NCBI GenBank assembly: GCA_022826645.1
Contig: JAJDUM010000053.1
Span: 1 to 64,000, forward strand
Reading direction: 5' to 3'
Source of the DNA: Candidatus Poribacteria bacterium
GTDB taxonomy: Bacteria > Poribacteria > WGA-4E > PCPOR2b
DNA: 64,000 nucleotides
Within the stretch, counting starts at the first letter, position 1. Each line of letters opens with the position of its first letter. Positions 36,701-45,036 of the stretch are shown one piece after another. A program made the translations under genes and the position numbers. The notes beneath the pieces were generated by a model. It was not told the DNA's origin and ran no database searches. It was given only the letters and a program-made list of their open reading frames with translations.

Positions 36701-38590
36701 GAAACTACCCTTTTTCCGAAAGAGTGGATGCCGGAAAACAACGCACGCGCCGAGCGTCAACAGAACCTACCGATTCAGGTCATCGTTGGCAACCCGCCCT
36801 ATTCGGCAAAGCAGAAGAGTGCAGCGGATAACAACCCCAACGTGAATTACCCCGCATTGAAATCGCGCATTGAAGAAACCTATGCTGATCGTTCTACAGT
36901 GACAAATAAAACTAGCCTCTACGACACGTACAAGATGGCAATCCGCTGGGCATCGGACAGAATTAAAGAACAAGGTATTATTGCCTTTGTTACCAACGGT
37001 TCATGGATTGATGGAAATGCTGATTCGGGGGTTCGCGCATGTTTGGCGGAGGAATTTAGTTCAATCTATGTCTTGAACCTACGAGGAAATCAGCGAACTC
37101 AGGGGGAACAATCACGTCGTGAGGGTGGTAAGGTGTTCGGTTCTGGTTCAAGGGCACCTGTTGCTATCACAATCTTAGTCAAGAACCCGCATGCCTCACA
37201 CGATGGATGTTACATCCGTTACAAAGACATTGGTGACTATCTCACCCGCGAAGATAAGTTGGAGATACTCCACAAAGCAGGGGCAATTTCAAGAGTCAGT
37301 GATTGGAAGACAATTAGGCCCGATAAACATCACGATTGGATTGGACAACGCAATGATGCGTTCGCCCAGTTCTACCCACTCGGATCGAAAGAGGCAAGGA
37401 CCGGCAACGTGAACAATACGATATTTGGATTGTACTCGCAGGGGCTAAAGACGGGTAGAGATGCGTACATCTACAACTTCTCACGCAACACCTGCGCCGG
37501 AAATGCACGGAAAATGATCAAGGACTATCTCGCCGCCCTTTCCGAAATGCAAGCGAATTCTCAACTCTTGGCGGATGAGGTAACGCGTTCTCACTCATCA
37601 AATCTCAAGTGGGATGGGTCACTCAAAGACAATTTGAAGCGGAAGAAAGAAACTCGATTTAATGAGAATTACCTCCGTAAAAATTTGTACCGCCCATTCG
37701 TTGCGACGAATTGTTATACTGACTACACCTTCGTACAGGGTAAGTACCAGATAGATAGGATTTTCCCAGATAGGGCTAGCGAAAATCGTATTATCTGTGT
37801 ACCTGGCCTCAGTTCAAAAAAGCCTTTTTCCGCGTTAATGACTAATATAATGCCGGATGTCAATCTTAATGAAGCAGGCGCACAATGTTTCCCTCGTTAC
37901 TGCTATCCGAAGCCAGGGGAGGAGTCAAATACCACGAGCACACTTCAAGGGATTGAAGATGAACCGAATCGTATTGACAACATTTCAGACACAGCATTGA
38001 ACACCTTACGTAAACACTACCGTGACGACACAATCACGAAGGATATGATTTTCGACTACGTCTATGGAATTCTACACGCGCCAAGCTACCAAGAAGCGTT
38101 CGCAAGCGATTTGTCGAAGGAGATACCGCGCATCCCATTTGCACCCGATTTCCATGCCTTCGCAGAAGCGGGGAAAAACCTCGCAACCCTCCACCTCAAT
38201 TATGAGACATGCGAACAGTATCCGCTTTCTGTAGTGTTTGCTCATGACGGTGAGCCGCAACCAGACCATTTTCAATTGACAGAGAAGGCGATGCGTTTCG
38301 CTACCCCTGCCAAAACGACGCTCATCATCAACGAGCACCTACTCCTAACCGGCATCCCAGAGGCAGCGCATCGGTACGTCGTCAACGGCAGAACGCCGCT
38401 GGAATGGTTCATTGACCGTTACAAGATCAAGCGCGACAAGGAGAGCGGCATCCGCAACGACCCCAACGGCTGGTTTGAAAACCCACAAGATCTAATCGCA
38501 GCAATCGAGCGCATCGTCCATGTGAGCGTAGAATCCACTCGGATTATTGAGGGCTTGCCTACTCAGATAACTGATAATACGCAGGGGTAA
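33776..38590 (+). CDS. Single-chain Type ISP restriction-modification enzyme
   Basis: A 1604-residue enzyme from ATG 33776 (GAGGAAAT upstream); the open frame before it lacks an SD. Domain order matches Type ISP enzymes such as LlaGI and LlaBIII (about 1570 residues). First an Mrr-like nuclease with Asp85 (GIDLVA) and Gln99-x-Lys101 (IQCKCF). Next an SF2 helicase/translocase: Walker A ACGTGKT 214-220, DEAH 338-341, TAT 376-378 and QAVGRVMRK 591-599. A coupler (about 650-850) follows. Then an N6-adenine methyltransferase with motif I DPFTGAG 895-901 and motif IV NPPY 1006-1009, and a C-terminal target-recognition region of about 450 residues. It methylates one strand of its site and cleaves after translocation and collision. 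All motifs look intact. FRG and TPR genes follow directly. Confidence 0.92.
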   Translation: MSETPQLYLGLESESEEAATGFQGVLNQLRESATSTYLIGNEFERLMKQYLSIDPLYKERFTDVYLWKEWAALHTEYDGVDIGIDLVARESSGEYCAIQCKCFAEDTRVSKRQIDSFIAASAGELFTKRILVHTGAELGPNVRRTIEPLGADFQVIGYGHLASRPIDWPDLRQEAPEQLDYRPEQFSLRPHQQDAFNDVINGFKDSDRGKLIMACGTGKTFTALRIAEEIARIGGRVLYLVPSIGLFSQAMREWVEQQEVPHRYIGICSDTSAGKKSEDVPIQELEIPVTTDPQNISEALRTTGEDAMMVVFCTYHSLPIVEEAQDKGAPAFDLVLCDEAHRTTGIEGADDKTKTSPFVLVHNADRIRAKKRLYMTATPRLYTEVAKAKAARHDIEVFSMDDPATYGPEFHRLPFSRAVERDLLSDYKVVILTMYEPDVDAGLQGFVGKGGSEINITDATKIIGSWRALQNPEGKSNGDGTIEPLRRAIAFNNTIRNSKRLTEHWNAVVDSAIEQMPEDQRPTDFIVETQHVDGQHNAFDRKTRIEWLKGSANNSCRILSNARCLSEGIDVPALDAVLFMTPRSSHVDIVQAVGRVMRKTEGKQYGYIILPVAIPPGTDPADALNNNERFAAVWNVLRALRSHDDRLNAEINKIDLNKTATDQIIFVGGDGDGDEEDLQQRISFGLAEIPPQDIYAKIVEKCGDRKYWESWAKDVADIFQRVVVRIENLLDNLDNDALREWFDAFHAELQSSINPSVTRNDAIDMMAQHILTRPVFEALFENYDFASRNPVSIALDNLRRDFGEFGLEDETRDLEGFYESVRMRAHGIDNSEGRQRVLLELYEKFFANALKKDAERLGIVYTPVEVVDFILHSADEVLQQEFGKSLSDEGVHVLDPFTGAGVFLARLLQSDLIQASDLERKYRHELHANEIVLLAYYIAAVNIEEAYRGEHREGGGYEPFNGIVLTDTFNLNKEGETTLFPKEWMPENNARAERQQNLPIQVIVGNPPYSAKQKSAADNNPNVNYPALKSRIEETYADRSTVTNKTSLYDTYKMAIRWASDRIKEQGIIAFVTNGSWIDGNADSGVRACLAEEFSSIYVLNLRGNQRTQGEQSRREGGKVFGSGSRAPVAITILVKNPHASHDGCYIRYKDIGDYLTREDKLEILHKAGAISRVSDWKTIRPDKHHDWIGQRNDAFAQFYPLGSKEARTGNVNNTIFGLYSQGLKTGRDAYIYNFSRNTCAGNARKMIKDYLAALSEMQANSQLLADEVTRSHSSNLKWDGSLKDNLKRKKETRFNENYLRKNLYRPFVATNCYTDYTFVQGKYQIDRIFPDRASENRIICVPGLSSKKPFSALMTNIMPDVNLNEAGAQCFPRYCYPKPGEESNTTSTLQGIEDEPNRIDNISDTALNTLRKHYRDDTITKDMIFDYVYGILHAPSYQEAFASDLSKEIPRIPFAPDFHAFAEAGKNLATLHLNYETCEQYPLSVVFAHDGEPQPDHFQLTEKAMRFATPAKTTLIINEHLLLTGIPEAAHRYVVNGRTPLEWFIDRYKIKRDKESGIRNDPNGWFENPQDLIAAIERIVHVSVESTRIIEGLPTQITDNTQG

Positions 38591-38613
38591 GTCTCTTATT
38601 GAGGACAGAGAGT

Positions 38614-39462
38614 ATGGCAGAAAAAAAGTTGCGCCGTTTCAAAACCCTGAGTGGTTTTATGAAATGGGCAGCACAATTTAACAGTAGAGAATATCTGTTT
38701 CGGGGAGTTTCAAACGACTCTTACGAAATTGAAGCATCTGCCTGTCGCCGCTTGCCAGAAGTGGAGAGAAGCAATCCGTATAGTCTCCTCCGAATCAATG
38801 AGCGACTGATAGAAGAAGCACGTCTTCTGGGCCACGATCAGAAAAACGGACGACCGCTCTCGGATCTAGATCTCCTTGCAGAACTTCAGCACTTTGGCGC
38901 AGCCACATGCCTGATAGATTTTACCCGCAACGCATTAATAGCCCTCTGGTTTGCTTGCCAGCAGAGTTCTACAGAGGAGAAAGCGACAAATGGTAAAGTA
39001 TTCGCTGTTCCTCGAGCCAACGTGGGACGTTTTGAAACGGTTGATACTAAAATGAGAGAGAAAGATATTGACCATTTTTTTCAACCGGATGAGGACGGTA
39101 CGTATAAGCTATATCAATGGGAACCCAAACTTCAAAATAACCGCATTATCGCCCAACATTCAGTTTTTCTATTTAGTGGGGACCCAATAAAAGCAGCGGA
39201 TGAATGCGTCATCATGAAAAGTAGCAAGCCGAAAATTTTGGAATCGCTGGAGCAACTATCAGATATCACTGAAGCAAGTATGTATCCTGACTTTGATGGC
39301 TTTGCTCGCCTACATGCCCACAATAAATCTTACATTGAACCCGATGCTTTAGACTTGATGCAACGCGGTGTTGAAGTGCACCAAAGAGGGGAAGTAGATA
39401 GTGCTATAAACTACTACGATCAAGTTATCTCGTTGCTCGATCCAGAAGGAGATTTAGAATGA
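38614..39462 (+). CDS. FRG-domain protein with C-terminal TPR
   Basis: 282 residues from ATG 38614, 23 bp after the restriction gene. The FRG domain covers about residues 12-230: YLFRGVSND with Phe29-Arg30-Gly31, ASACRRLPE, and LQHFGAATCLIDFTRNALIALWFA with His93 and Asp102, all hallmark positions. One TPR-like unit closes the protein (LMQRGVEVHQRGEVDSAINYYDQVI). FRG proteins occur widely near phage-defence genes but their biochemical activity is not established. The ATGA overlap with the next gene points to translational coupling, so FRG and TPR proteins probably work as a pair. Confidence 0.85.
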   Translation: MAEKKLRRFKTLSGFMKWAAQFNSREYLFRGVSNDSYEIEASACRRLPEVERSNPYSLLRINERLIEEARLLGHDQKNGRPLSDLDLLAELQHFGAATCLIDFTRNALIALWFACQQSSTEEKATNGKVFAVPRANVGRFETVDTKMREKDIDHFFQPDEDGTYKLYQWEPKLQNNRIIAQHSVFLFSGDPIKAADECVIMKSSKPKILESLEQLSDITEASMYPDFDGFARLHAHNKSYIEPDALDLMQRGVEVHQRGEVDSAINYYDQVISLLDPEGDLE

Positions 39463-40958
39463 ATTCACAAAGCATGGCCTCCTACCCTGAAATCAACTCG
39501 TTACAGCCAGATAAGCTCACTCTTGCCAAGGCCTACTACAATCGCGGCATTGCTTACGCTAGCAAAAGTGATTTTGACCGGGCTATTGATGACTTTACTA
39601 AAGCGATACAACTTAAATCTGATGATGCCAATGTTTATCACGAGCGCGGGATAGTTCATAGACAAAGAAACGAATATGTCCGTGCCATTGCAGACTTCGG
39701 TAAAGCGATAGAGTTGAATCCCGATTATGTCACTGCCTATAACAATCGTGGAGCAACCTACCACAGCCAAGGCGATTATGCTCGTGCCATCACAGATTAC
39801 ACTAAGGCGATAGAGTTGAATCCTAATTATGCCACCGCCTATAGCAATCGTGGGGTCGTTCACCACGACCAAGGCGATTTAGATCGCGCTATGGCAGATT
39901 ATGCTAAGGCAATGGAGTTGAATCCCAGTTATGCCACCGTGCATAATAATCGTGGGGCTGTTTACCACGACCAAGGCGATTTGAAGCGCGCTATGGCAGA
40001 TTACACTAAAGCGATAGACCTTAAATCCGATTATCCTGAGGCCTATAACAATCGTGGGATGGTTTACCGCGACCAAGGCGATTTGAATCGTGCTATGGCA
40101 GATTACACTAAGGCGATAAACCTCAAATCCGATTATGCCACTGCTTATAACAATCGTGGGGCTGTTTACCACGACCAAGGTGATTTGAAGCGCGCCATTG
40201 CGGATTTTGACAAAGCGATAGAGTTGAATCCCGATTATGCCACTGCTTATAACAATCGTAGTAGTGTTTACCGTGACCAAGGTGATTTGAAGCACGCCAT
40301 TGCGGATTTTGACAAAGCGATAGAGTTGAATCCCAATTATGCCACTGCCTATAACAATCGTGGTAGTGTTTACCACAGCCAAGGCAATTTGGATCGCGCT
40401 ATAGCAGATTATACTAAGGCGATAGAGTTGGATCCCGATTATGCCGAAGCCTATAATAATCGCGCTAGTGTGTACCACAACCAAGGCAATTTGGATCGCG
40501 CTATAGCAGATTATACTAAGGCGATAGAGTTGGATCCCGATTATGCCACTGCCTATAACAATCGTGGGATGGCTTACCACAACCAAGGCGATTATGAACA
40601 TGCGATTGTAAATCTTGATAAGGCAATAGAGTTGGATCCCAATTATGCCACTGCCTATAACAATCGCGGGGTGGCTCATGGTACAGAGAAAGAATATGCC
40701 TGTGCCATTGAAGACTTTGACAAAGCAATAGAGTTGAATCCCAATTATGTTAATGCCTATCACAATCGCGGCGAGACCTGGTTACAAATGGGAGAATGGG
40801 AAAAAGCCAAATCAGATCTGACAACTGCTAAGGAAAAGGGAGTAAATATCGTCGATGCGTTTCGTAACAACTATGGGAGCATTCATGCCTTTGAAGAGAG
40901 ATATGGTATTCGGTTTCCGGCAGATATCGTCGAAATGTTGACCCCTAGACGCTCATAA
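39459..40958 (+). CDS. Thirteen-repeat TPR protein
   Basis: 499 residues, starting inside the FRG stop (ATGA). After 20 N-terminal residues come 13 uninterrupted 34-residue TPRs (consensus AYNNRGxVYHDQGDLxRAIADYTKAIELNPDYAT). A 33-residue tail with FEERYGIRFPADIVEML ends the protein. There is no signal peptide, so it is cytoplasmic. Neighbouring units are nearly identical in DNA (units 9 and 10 differ at few positions), implying recent duplication or gene conversion. The repeats also make a long spurious open frame on the opposite strand (39879-40763). As partner of the FRG protein it may be a sensor or scaffold; this is inference. Confidence 0.88.
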   Translation: MNSQSMASYPEINSLQPDKLTLAKAYYNRGIAYASKSDFDRAIDDFTKAIQLKSDDANVYHERGIVHRQRNEYVRAIADFGKAIELNPDYVTAYNNRGATYHSQGDYARAITDYTKAIELNPNYATAYSNRGVVHHDQGDLDRAMADYAKAMELNPSYATVHNNRGAVYHDQGDLKRAMADYTKAIDLKSDYPEAYNNRGMVYRDQGDLNRAMADYTKAINLKSDYATAYNNRGAVYHDQGDLKRAIADFDKAIELNPDYATAYNNRSSVYRDQGDLKHAIADFDKAIELNPNYATAYNNRGSVYHSQGNLDRAIADYTKAIELDPDYAEAYNNRASVYHNQGNLDRAIADYTKAIELDPDYATAYNNRGMAYHNQGDYEHAIVNLDKAIELDPNYATAYNNRGVAHGTEKEYACAIEDFDKAIELNPNYVNAYHNRGETWLQMGEWEKAKSDLTTAKEKGVNIVDAFRNNYGSIHAFEERYGIRFPADIVEMLTPRRS

Positions 40959-40965
40959 AGGATTT

Positions 40966-41025
40966 GGCTCATCTAAAAAGAGAGCACGAAGAGAAACTGA
41001 ATTTTGAAGAAAAAACTCGGTTTCT
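40966..41025. repeat. Family 1 part copy with terminator-like hairpin
   Basis: Starts GGCTCATCTAAAAAGAGAGC; the stem AGAAACTGAATTTT / AAAACTCGGTTTCT has two mismatches. It lies 8 bp after the TPR gene and may terminate the ISP-FRG-TPR transcript. Confidence 0.5.
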
Positions 41026-41080
41026 GTCCCTTTCAGAGAAGCGGAGATTATAGGAAACAGCGATCATTACCAAGCATTGC

Positions 41081-41156
41081 TATATACATTGCGCTCCTCT
41101 GGAGCGCGGGAATTGGACGTATCACCCTTCTATAGACATTGCGCTCCTCTGGAGCG
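41081..41156. repeat. Palindromic doublet, GCTCC/GGAGC variant
   Basis: TATATACATTGCGCTCCTCTGGAGCG at 41081-41106 and TATAGACATTGCGCTCC then TCTGGAGCG at 41131-41156, 50 bp apart. It is laid out like the GCCCC/GGGGC doublets, but both arms of the palindrome have changed together. A TCCGTGCAATCTGTGCC tail ending GATTCAGACAAT (41219-41265) follows. I see no gene in 40959-41516. Confidence 0.6.
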
Positions 41157-41516
41157 AAAAAACATCTATGCACTCATCGCTCCGCTGTAACTTTGAATCA
41201 GGGCAGTTCGGCAGTCTTTAATCCGTGCAATCTGTGCCATCCGTTTAATCTGTGATTCAGACAATACAATGAAAAATCGCTCATATTAAGAAATTGTGCA
41301 AAGCCCCCGAGTTTTTCCCAAGTACGGAACGCAGATCTGCGTTCCCTACGAAACAGAACCGGCACCGAAGGGCTTACTTTAGTTACCCGATTCATCGGGT
41401 GTTGAGGGTTCAGTTGACCCGTTCCCCCGCTTGCGGGGGATAAAGGGGGGTTGTGACTCTGAGCGTTCAACTGCGTCAGTCCTACGGCATCCGATGAGAG
41501 AATAGGAGACAAACCG

Positions 41517-42629
41517 ATGTCAGCACCCAACCCCGATGTGTTTATTGGCATCCCCAAAGAAGATATTGATACCCCGGCGCTGCTAATCGATGTGGATATT
41601 ATGGAAGCCAATATCCAGAAGATGGCGGACTATTTCAAGACGGTCAACGCGGATCTTCGTCCGCACGTCAAGACGCACAAGACCCCAATTATCGCGCATA
41701 AACAGATGGAGGCGGGTGCGATCGGTATGACCTGTGCCAAACTCGGCGAGGCGGAAGCGATGATCCATGCGGGTATCCGCGACGTGCTGATTGCCAATCA
41801 GATTGTCGGGAGACAGAAGATTGCGCGTCTGATTAACCTTGCCAAACACTCGGATATTATGGTTGCTGTTGATGATCCGGATAATGTCGATCAGCTTTCC
41901 GCGGCTGCGGAGGCAAAAGGCACCACGTTGCGCGTCCTGATTGAAGTCAACTCCGGCATGAACCGCTGCGGGACCGAGCCGGGGCAACCGACACTCGATC
42001 TGGCGCATCATATCCTGCAATCAAAGGGACTCAAGTTTGAAGGATTGATGGGTTATGAGGGGCATACCGTCATCACGCCAACCTTTGCCGAGCGCAAAAC
42101 TTTAACGAGCGAGTCCGTTGATATGCTGGTCGGGAGCAGACAGTACCTTGAGCAGAACGGCGTTCCCGTGAAGATTCTGAGCGGCGGCGGCACAGGCACG
42201 TATGCGATCACCGGCGCCTACCCGGAGATGACAGAGATCCAAGCGGGGTCTTACGTCTTTATCGACTCAAGCTATCGGACGGTCGAGGGTATCGGTGAGG
42301 AGTTTGGCTGCGCCCTGACTATGTTGACAACGGTGGTAAGTCGTCCGCAGCCCACACGCGTGATCGTCGATGCAGGGGCAAAGGTGCTGACGAGTGACTC
42401 TGGTACACCGCAGCCGGTGGGGATTGAAGGCTTAGAAATGCGAGGGTTATCGGAGGAACACGGGAACCTGACAGCAGACTCAAACGTTACGCTCAAGCCC
42501 GGCGACAAGATCGAGCTCCTACCAACGCACTGCTGCACGACAGTGAATCTGCACGACCGGTATTATGCGGTTCGTAACGGGATTGTCGAGGATGTTTGGG
42601 AGATCGCTGCAAGAGGCAAATCACAGTAA
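41517..42629 (+). CDS. D-threonine aldolase/alanine racemase N-terminal-type PLP enzyme
   Basis: 370 residues, ATG nine bases after AGGAGA. The PLP lysine is Lys52 in RPHVKTHKTP. NSGMNRCGTEPG at about 145-156 and LSGGGTGTYA at about 220-229 bind the phosphate. The C-terminal HCC (His338, Cys340) is the metal site shared by D-threonine aldolase and D-serine dehydratase (DSD1) families. It therefore cleaves or dehydrates a D-3-hydroxyamino acid; which one is unresolved. Confidence 0.85.
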   Translation: MSAPNPDVFIGIPKEDIDTPALLIDVDIMEANIQKMADYFKTVNADLRPHVKTHKTPIIAHKQMEAGAIGMTCAKLGEAEAMIHAGIRDVLIANQIVGRQKIARLINLAKHSDIMVAVDDPDNVDQLSAAAEAKGTTLRVLIEVNSGMNRCGTEPGQPTLDLAHHILQSKGLKFEGLMGYEGHTVITPTFAERKTLTSESVDMLVGSRQYLEQNGVPVKILSGGGTGTYAITGAYPEMTEIQAGSYVFIDSSYRTVEGIGEEFGCALTMLTTVVSRPQPTRVIVDAGAKVLTSDSGTPQPVGIEGLEMRGLSEEHGNLTADSNVTLKPGDKIELLPTHCCTTVNLHDRYYAVRNGIVEDVWEIAARGKSQ

Positions 42630-42638
42630 CCCAATAAG

Positions 42639-42803
42639 GTAGTGCTCTGTCATATAAATCATGATAAGTCTCTCACCGCTCGGCTCCGTTCCGAGAGTCC
42701 GAGACTTGGATAGCCGTATCCAAGCCCGAATTGCGGCGGTGTTGTGGATTTGTCAATCCACAACGAGCGGAGGCATTAACAATTATCTGACAATGTAGTA
42801 GTA
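42639..42803. repeat. Family 3 MITE-like element
   Basis: Starts GTAGTGCTCTGTCATATAAA and ends with ATCTGACAATGTAGTAGTAT, an imperfect inverted repeat of the start. The interior has CTCACCGCTCGG, nested GGATAGCCGTATCC and GTGGATTTGTCAATCCAC palindromes. It matches 54921-55088. The rest of the gap has a CACGTTTCACGCGTCACGTTTCA repeat near 42856. Confidence 0.6.
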
Positions 42804-42875
42804 TGGTGCTAATTAGTGAGTCTGCCCTTTCCACATCTGTCCGTTTTTCGATTTTCACGTTTCACGCGTCACGTT

Positions 42876-43658
42876 TCATTCTTTGAATATATCCGACGTT
42901 ATCCCAAGCACACGGCGACGCGGCAAGAGCCGAGACAGATTCGCCAGCAGATAATTGACACGCCTCCCCGGAACCACATAATTCCGTCCCTTCAAAAAAG
43001 CCCTCAAACCTGCCTCTACCACCGTTTCAGGGGTTTCCGCTCTGGTCATCCGTGTCACGTCCGCGTTGGCGACATCAGCGAAGTTTGTGGCGGTGTTGCC
43101 GGGACAGAGCGCGAGCACCGTCAACCCCTGTTCGTGATACTCTCCCCAAAGTGATTCTGAGAAACCCAAGACAAACGCCTTCGTGGCGCAGTAGGTAGCG
43201 AGGTAGGGAATTGGCTGGAACGCCGCTGTCGACGCGACATTGATAACCCCACCGTCCCCTTTCTCCAACATTGAGGGCAGAAAGAGATGCGTTAACCCCA
43301 CCAATGCTTTGACGTTGAGATTCAGCATATCTTGGTAGCTTTGGTAATCGTATGCAAGGAAAGGCCCGCACCTTCCGAAACCGGCGTTATTTATCAGCAC
43401 ATCGACTGAGAGCGACGCGGCTTGAATCTGTTCCCACAGTTGTTGCGGGGTATCCGGTTGGCTGAGATCCCCGGGAAACACATCGACTTGGACGGTGTGT
43501 CTTTCCGACAACTCTTCAGCGATCTGACGGAGCTTATCCTCTGATCGCGCTGTCAGGATTAAATTAGCCCCTCGATTTGCAAGGTTATAGGCAAACGCTT
43601 CGCCGATACCGGATGAAGCACCGGTGACCAAGACAGTTGCGCCTTTGAAAGATTTCAT
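42876..43658 (-). CDS. Short-chain dehydrogenase/reductase (classical SDR)
   Basis: 260 residues. TGASSGIG at 12-19 binds NAD(P); NNAG is at 90-93. Catalytic Ser143, Tyr156 and Lys160 (YCATK) are in place. The sequence ARSEDKLRQIAEEL after strand 2 (Arg38) favours NADP(H). It is most like the DltE/short-chain reductase group that acts on aldehydes, ketones or fatty intermediates; substrate unknown. A family 1 element separates it from the dehydrogenase gene upstream. Confidence 0.88.
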   Translation of the reverse strand: MKSFKGATVLVTGASSGIGEAFAYNLANRGANLILTARSEDKLRQIAEELSERHTVQVDVFPGDLSQPDTPQQLWEQIQAASLSVDVLINNAGFGRCGPFLAYDYQSYQDMLNLNVKALVGLTHLFLPSMLEKGDGGVINVASTAAFQPIPYLATYCATKAFVLGFSESLWGEYHEQGLTVLALCPGNTATNFADVANADVTRMTRAETPETVVEAGLRAFLKGRNYVVPGRRVNYLLANLSRLLPRRRVLGITSDIFKE

Positions 43659-43684
43659 CGTTGTATTCTCAAGCTAATTATTGT

Positions 43685-43821
43685 GGCTCATGTTAAAAGA
43701 AAGTGCAAAACGCGTAGCGAAATCGTAGGGGCGGGGTCTCCCCGCCCGCAGTCAGTAAGGGTTGGGGGACCCAACCCCTACGAAAATTCGGTTGCTATTG
43801 CGTGCTTTCTTAACATGAACC
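43685..43821. repeat. Family 1 MITE-like element, full copy
   Basis: A 137-bp element with clear terminal inverted repeats: GGCTCATGTTAAAAGAAAGT at the left and, on the opposite strand at the right, GGTTCATGTTAAGAAAGCAC. Two interior palindromes, GGGGCGGGGTCTCCCCGCCC and GGGTTGGGGGACCCAACCC, would fold into stable hairpins. It has no coding capacity and fills the gap between two leftward genes. Confidence 0.7.
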
Positions 43822-43828
43822 GTTACTG

Positions 43829-44836
43829 TTATTGAGCAAGCGCGGTTGCGCGAAGGGTTGGACTGGTCAGGACCTCGGGATTGACCACCGATTCGGGCAT
43901 CTGTCCTGTTAAGACCCGTGCGACCTCCGCTGCGGCGGTCACCTCGAGGTCATAGGTCGATTCTTCAGAGGTAAACGCAGCATGAGGCGTCACGACCACA
44001 TTGTCCAGCGTAAGTAGCGGATCGTTAGACTGCGGAGGTTCTTCCACGAAAACATCCAATCCTGATCCGGCGATCTCCCCTGTCGTAAGTGCGTTGTACA
44101 GCGCAGTAGGTTCGATGATTCCGCCCCGGGATGTATTGAGGACGTAGGCTGTCGACTTCATCCGCCGGAACGCGTCTTCGTTCAACAGGTCCTGTGTCTC
44201 AGGGGTCAGCGGTGCATGGATGGTGATATAATCAGACTCCGCCAAAAGTTCAGGGAAATCGACCAATGTTACCCCATGTTCGTCCGCCATCTCCTGAGTG
44301 GCTCGTGGCGAGTATACCAAGACCTCCAGCCCGAATGCCTGCGCTTTCGGCACAACTGCCTTCCCAATTTTTCCCAACCCGATGATTCCCAATTTTTGTC
44401 CACGAATCCGCCGCATGGAAGGTCCCACATCTCGCGTCCAGTGTCCGCCTTTAAGCGTGCGATCGAGCAGGTTAATGTTCCGAGCACATGACAGCAGCAA
44501 CGCCATTGTGTGATCAGAAACTTCGTCGATGCAGTAGGCGGGCACATTTGTTACAACCATTCCGAGAGCGGTTGCAGTCTCTACATCAATGTTGTCCAAC
44601 CCAATTCCACACCGACCGATGACCTTGCACTGTTGGGCGGCTTCGACAACCGCTGTGGTCACATTGAGCCAGCAGGTAAGGATACCGTCGACTTGCGGTG
44701 CCAAGTCGATAAATTCCGCTTCCGTTCCACTCTCCGCAACGATTAGTTCCGCACCAATCTCCTCCAAGACCCCTCGCTCCGGCTCGACGGAGGGCCACGC
44801 GTAATCTGTCATCATCACTTTATATTTGTAAGCCAT
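43829..44836 (-). CDS. D-2-hydroxyacid dehydrogenase (phosphoglycerate dehydrogenase-like)
   Basis: 335 residues from the ATG at 44836, which has GGAAGGA upstream; the frame extends further with a spurious hydrophobic N-terminus. The NAD site is GLGKIG 153-158. Catalytic Arg237 (NTSRGG), Glu266 and His285 (TPHAAFTSEES) are all present. It lacks the ACT domain of SerA. It reduces a 2-keto acid or oxidises a D-2-hydroxy acid such as glycerate or phosphoglycerate. Confidence 0.88.
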   Translation of the reverse strand: MAYKYKVMMTDYAWPSVEPERGVLEEIGAELIVAESGTEAEFIDLAPQVDGILTCWLNVTTAVVEAAQQCKVIGRCGIGLDNIDVETATALGMVVTNVPAYCIDEVSDHTMALLLSCARNINLLDRTLKGGHWTRDVGPSMRRIRGQKLGIIGLGKIGKAVVPKAQAFGLEVLVYSPRATQEMADEHGVTLVDFPELLAESDYITIHAPLTPETQDLLNEDAFRRMKSTAYVLNTSRGGIIEPTALYNALTTGEIAGSGLDVFVEEPPQSNDPLLTLDNVVVTPHAAFTSEESTYDLEVTAAAEVARVLTGQMPESVVNPEVLTSPTLRATALAQ

Positions 44837-44960
44837 AACCGTAGATCCTTCCCGGTGTATAATTTCTCTCTTCATTTGAAATAAATACTTGACTGAATCG
44901 ACTATACCATAACACAAACACGATAAAAAAACAATCGTGAGGACACACAATTCTATTCTC

Positions 44961-44989
44961 TTGAAAAGGTTCCGGTTTTGTGGTATTAT
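44961..44989 (+). promoter_or_regulatory. Sigma70-type promoter of 45037 gene
   Basis: TTGAAA at 44961-44966 and TATTAT at 44984-44989, 17-bp spacer, 47 bp upstream of the ATG at 45037. Confidence 0.6.
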
Positions 44990-45036
44990 GCTGAAAATTG
45001 GCAATATCAATCAATACTTCATCTTGGAGGTTTATC

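Noticed and set aside
39879-40763. 294-codon open frame opposite the TPR gene
   Set aside because: It is the antisense of the repeated 102-bp TPR units; its repetitive IGIQLY pattern simply mirrors the codons, and there is no SD.
43829-45010. Membrane-anchored form of the 2-hydroxyacid dehydrogenase
   Set aside because: The extra hydrophobic N-terminus comes from the intergenic region; GGAAGGA marks the start at 44836.
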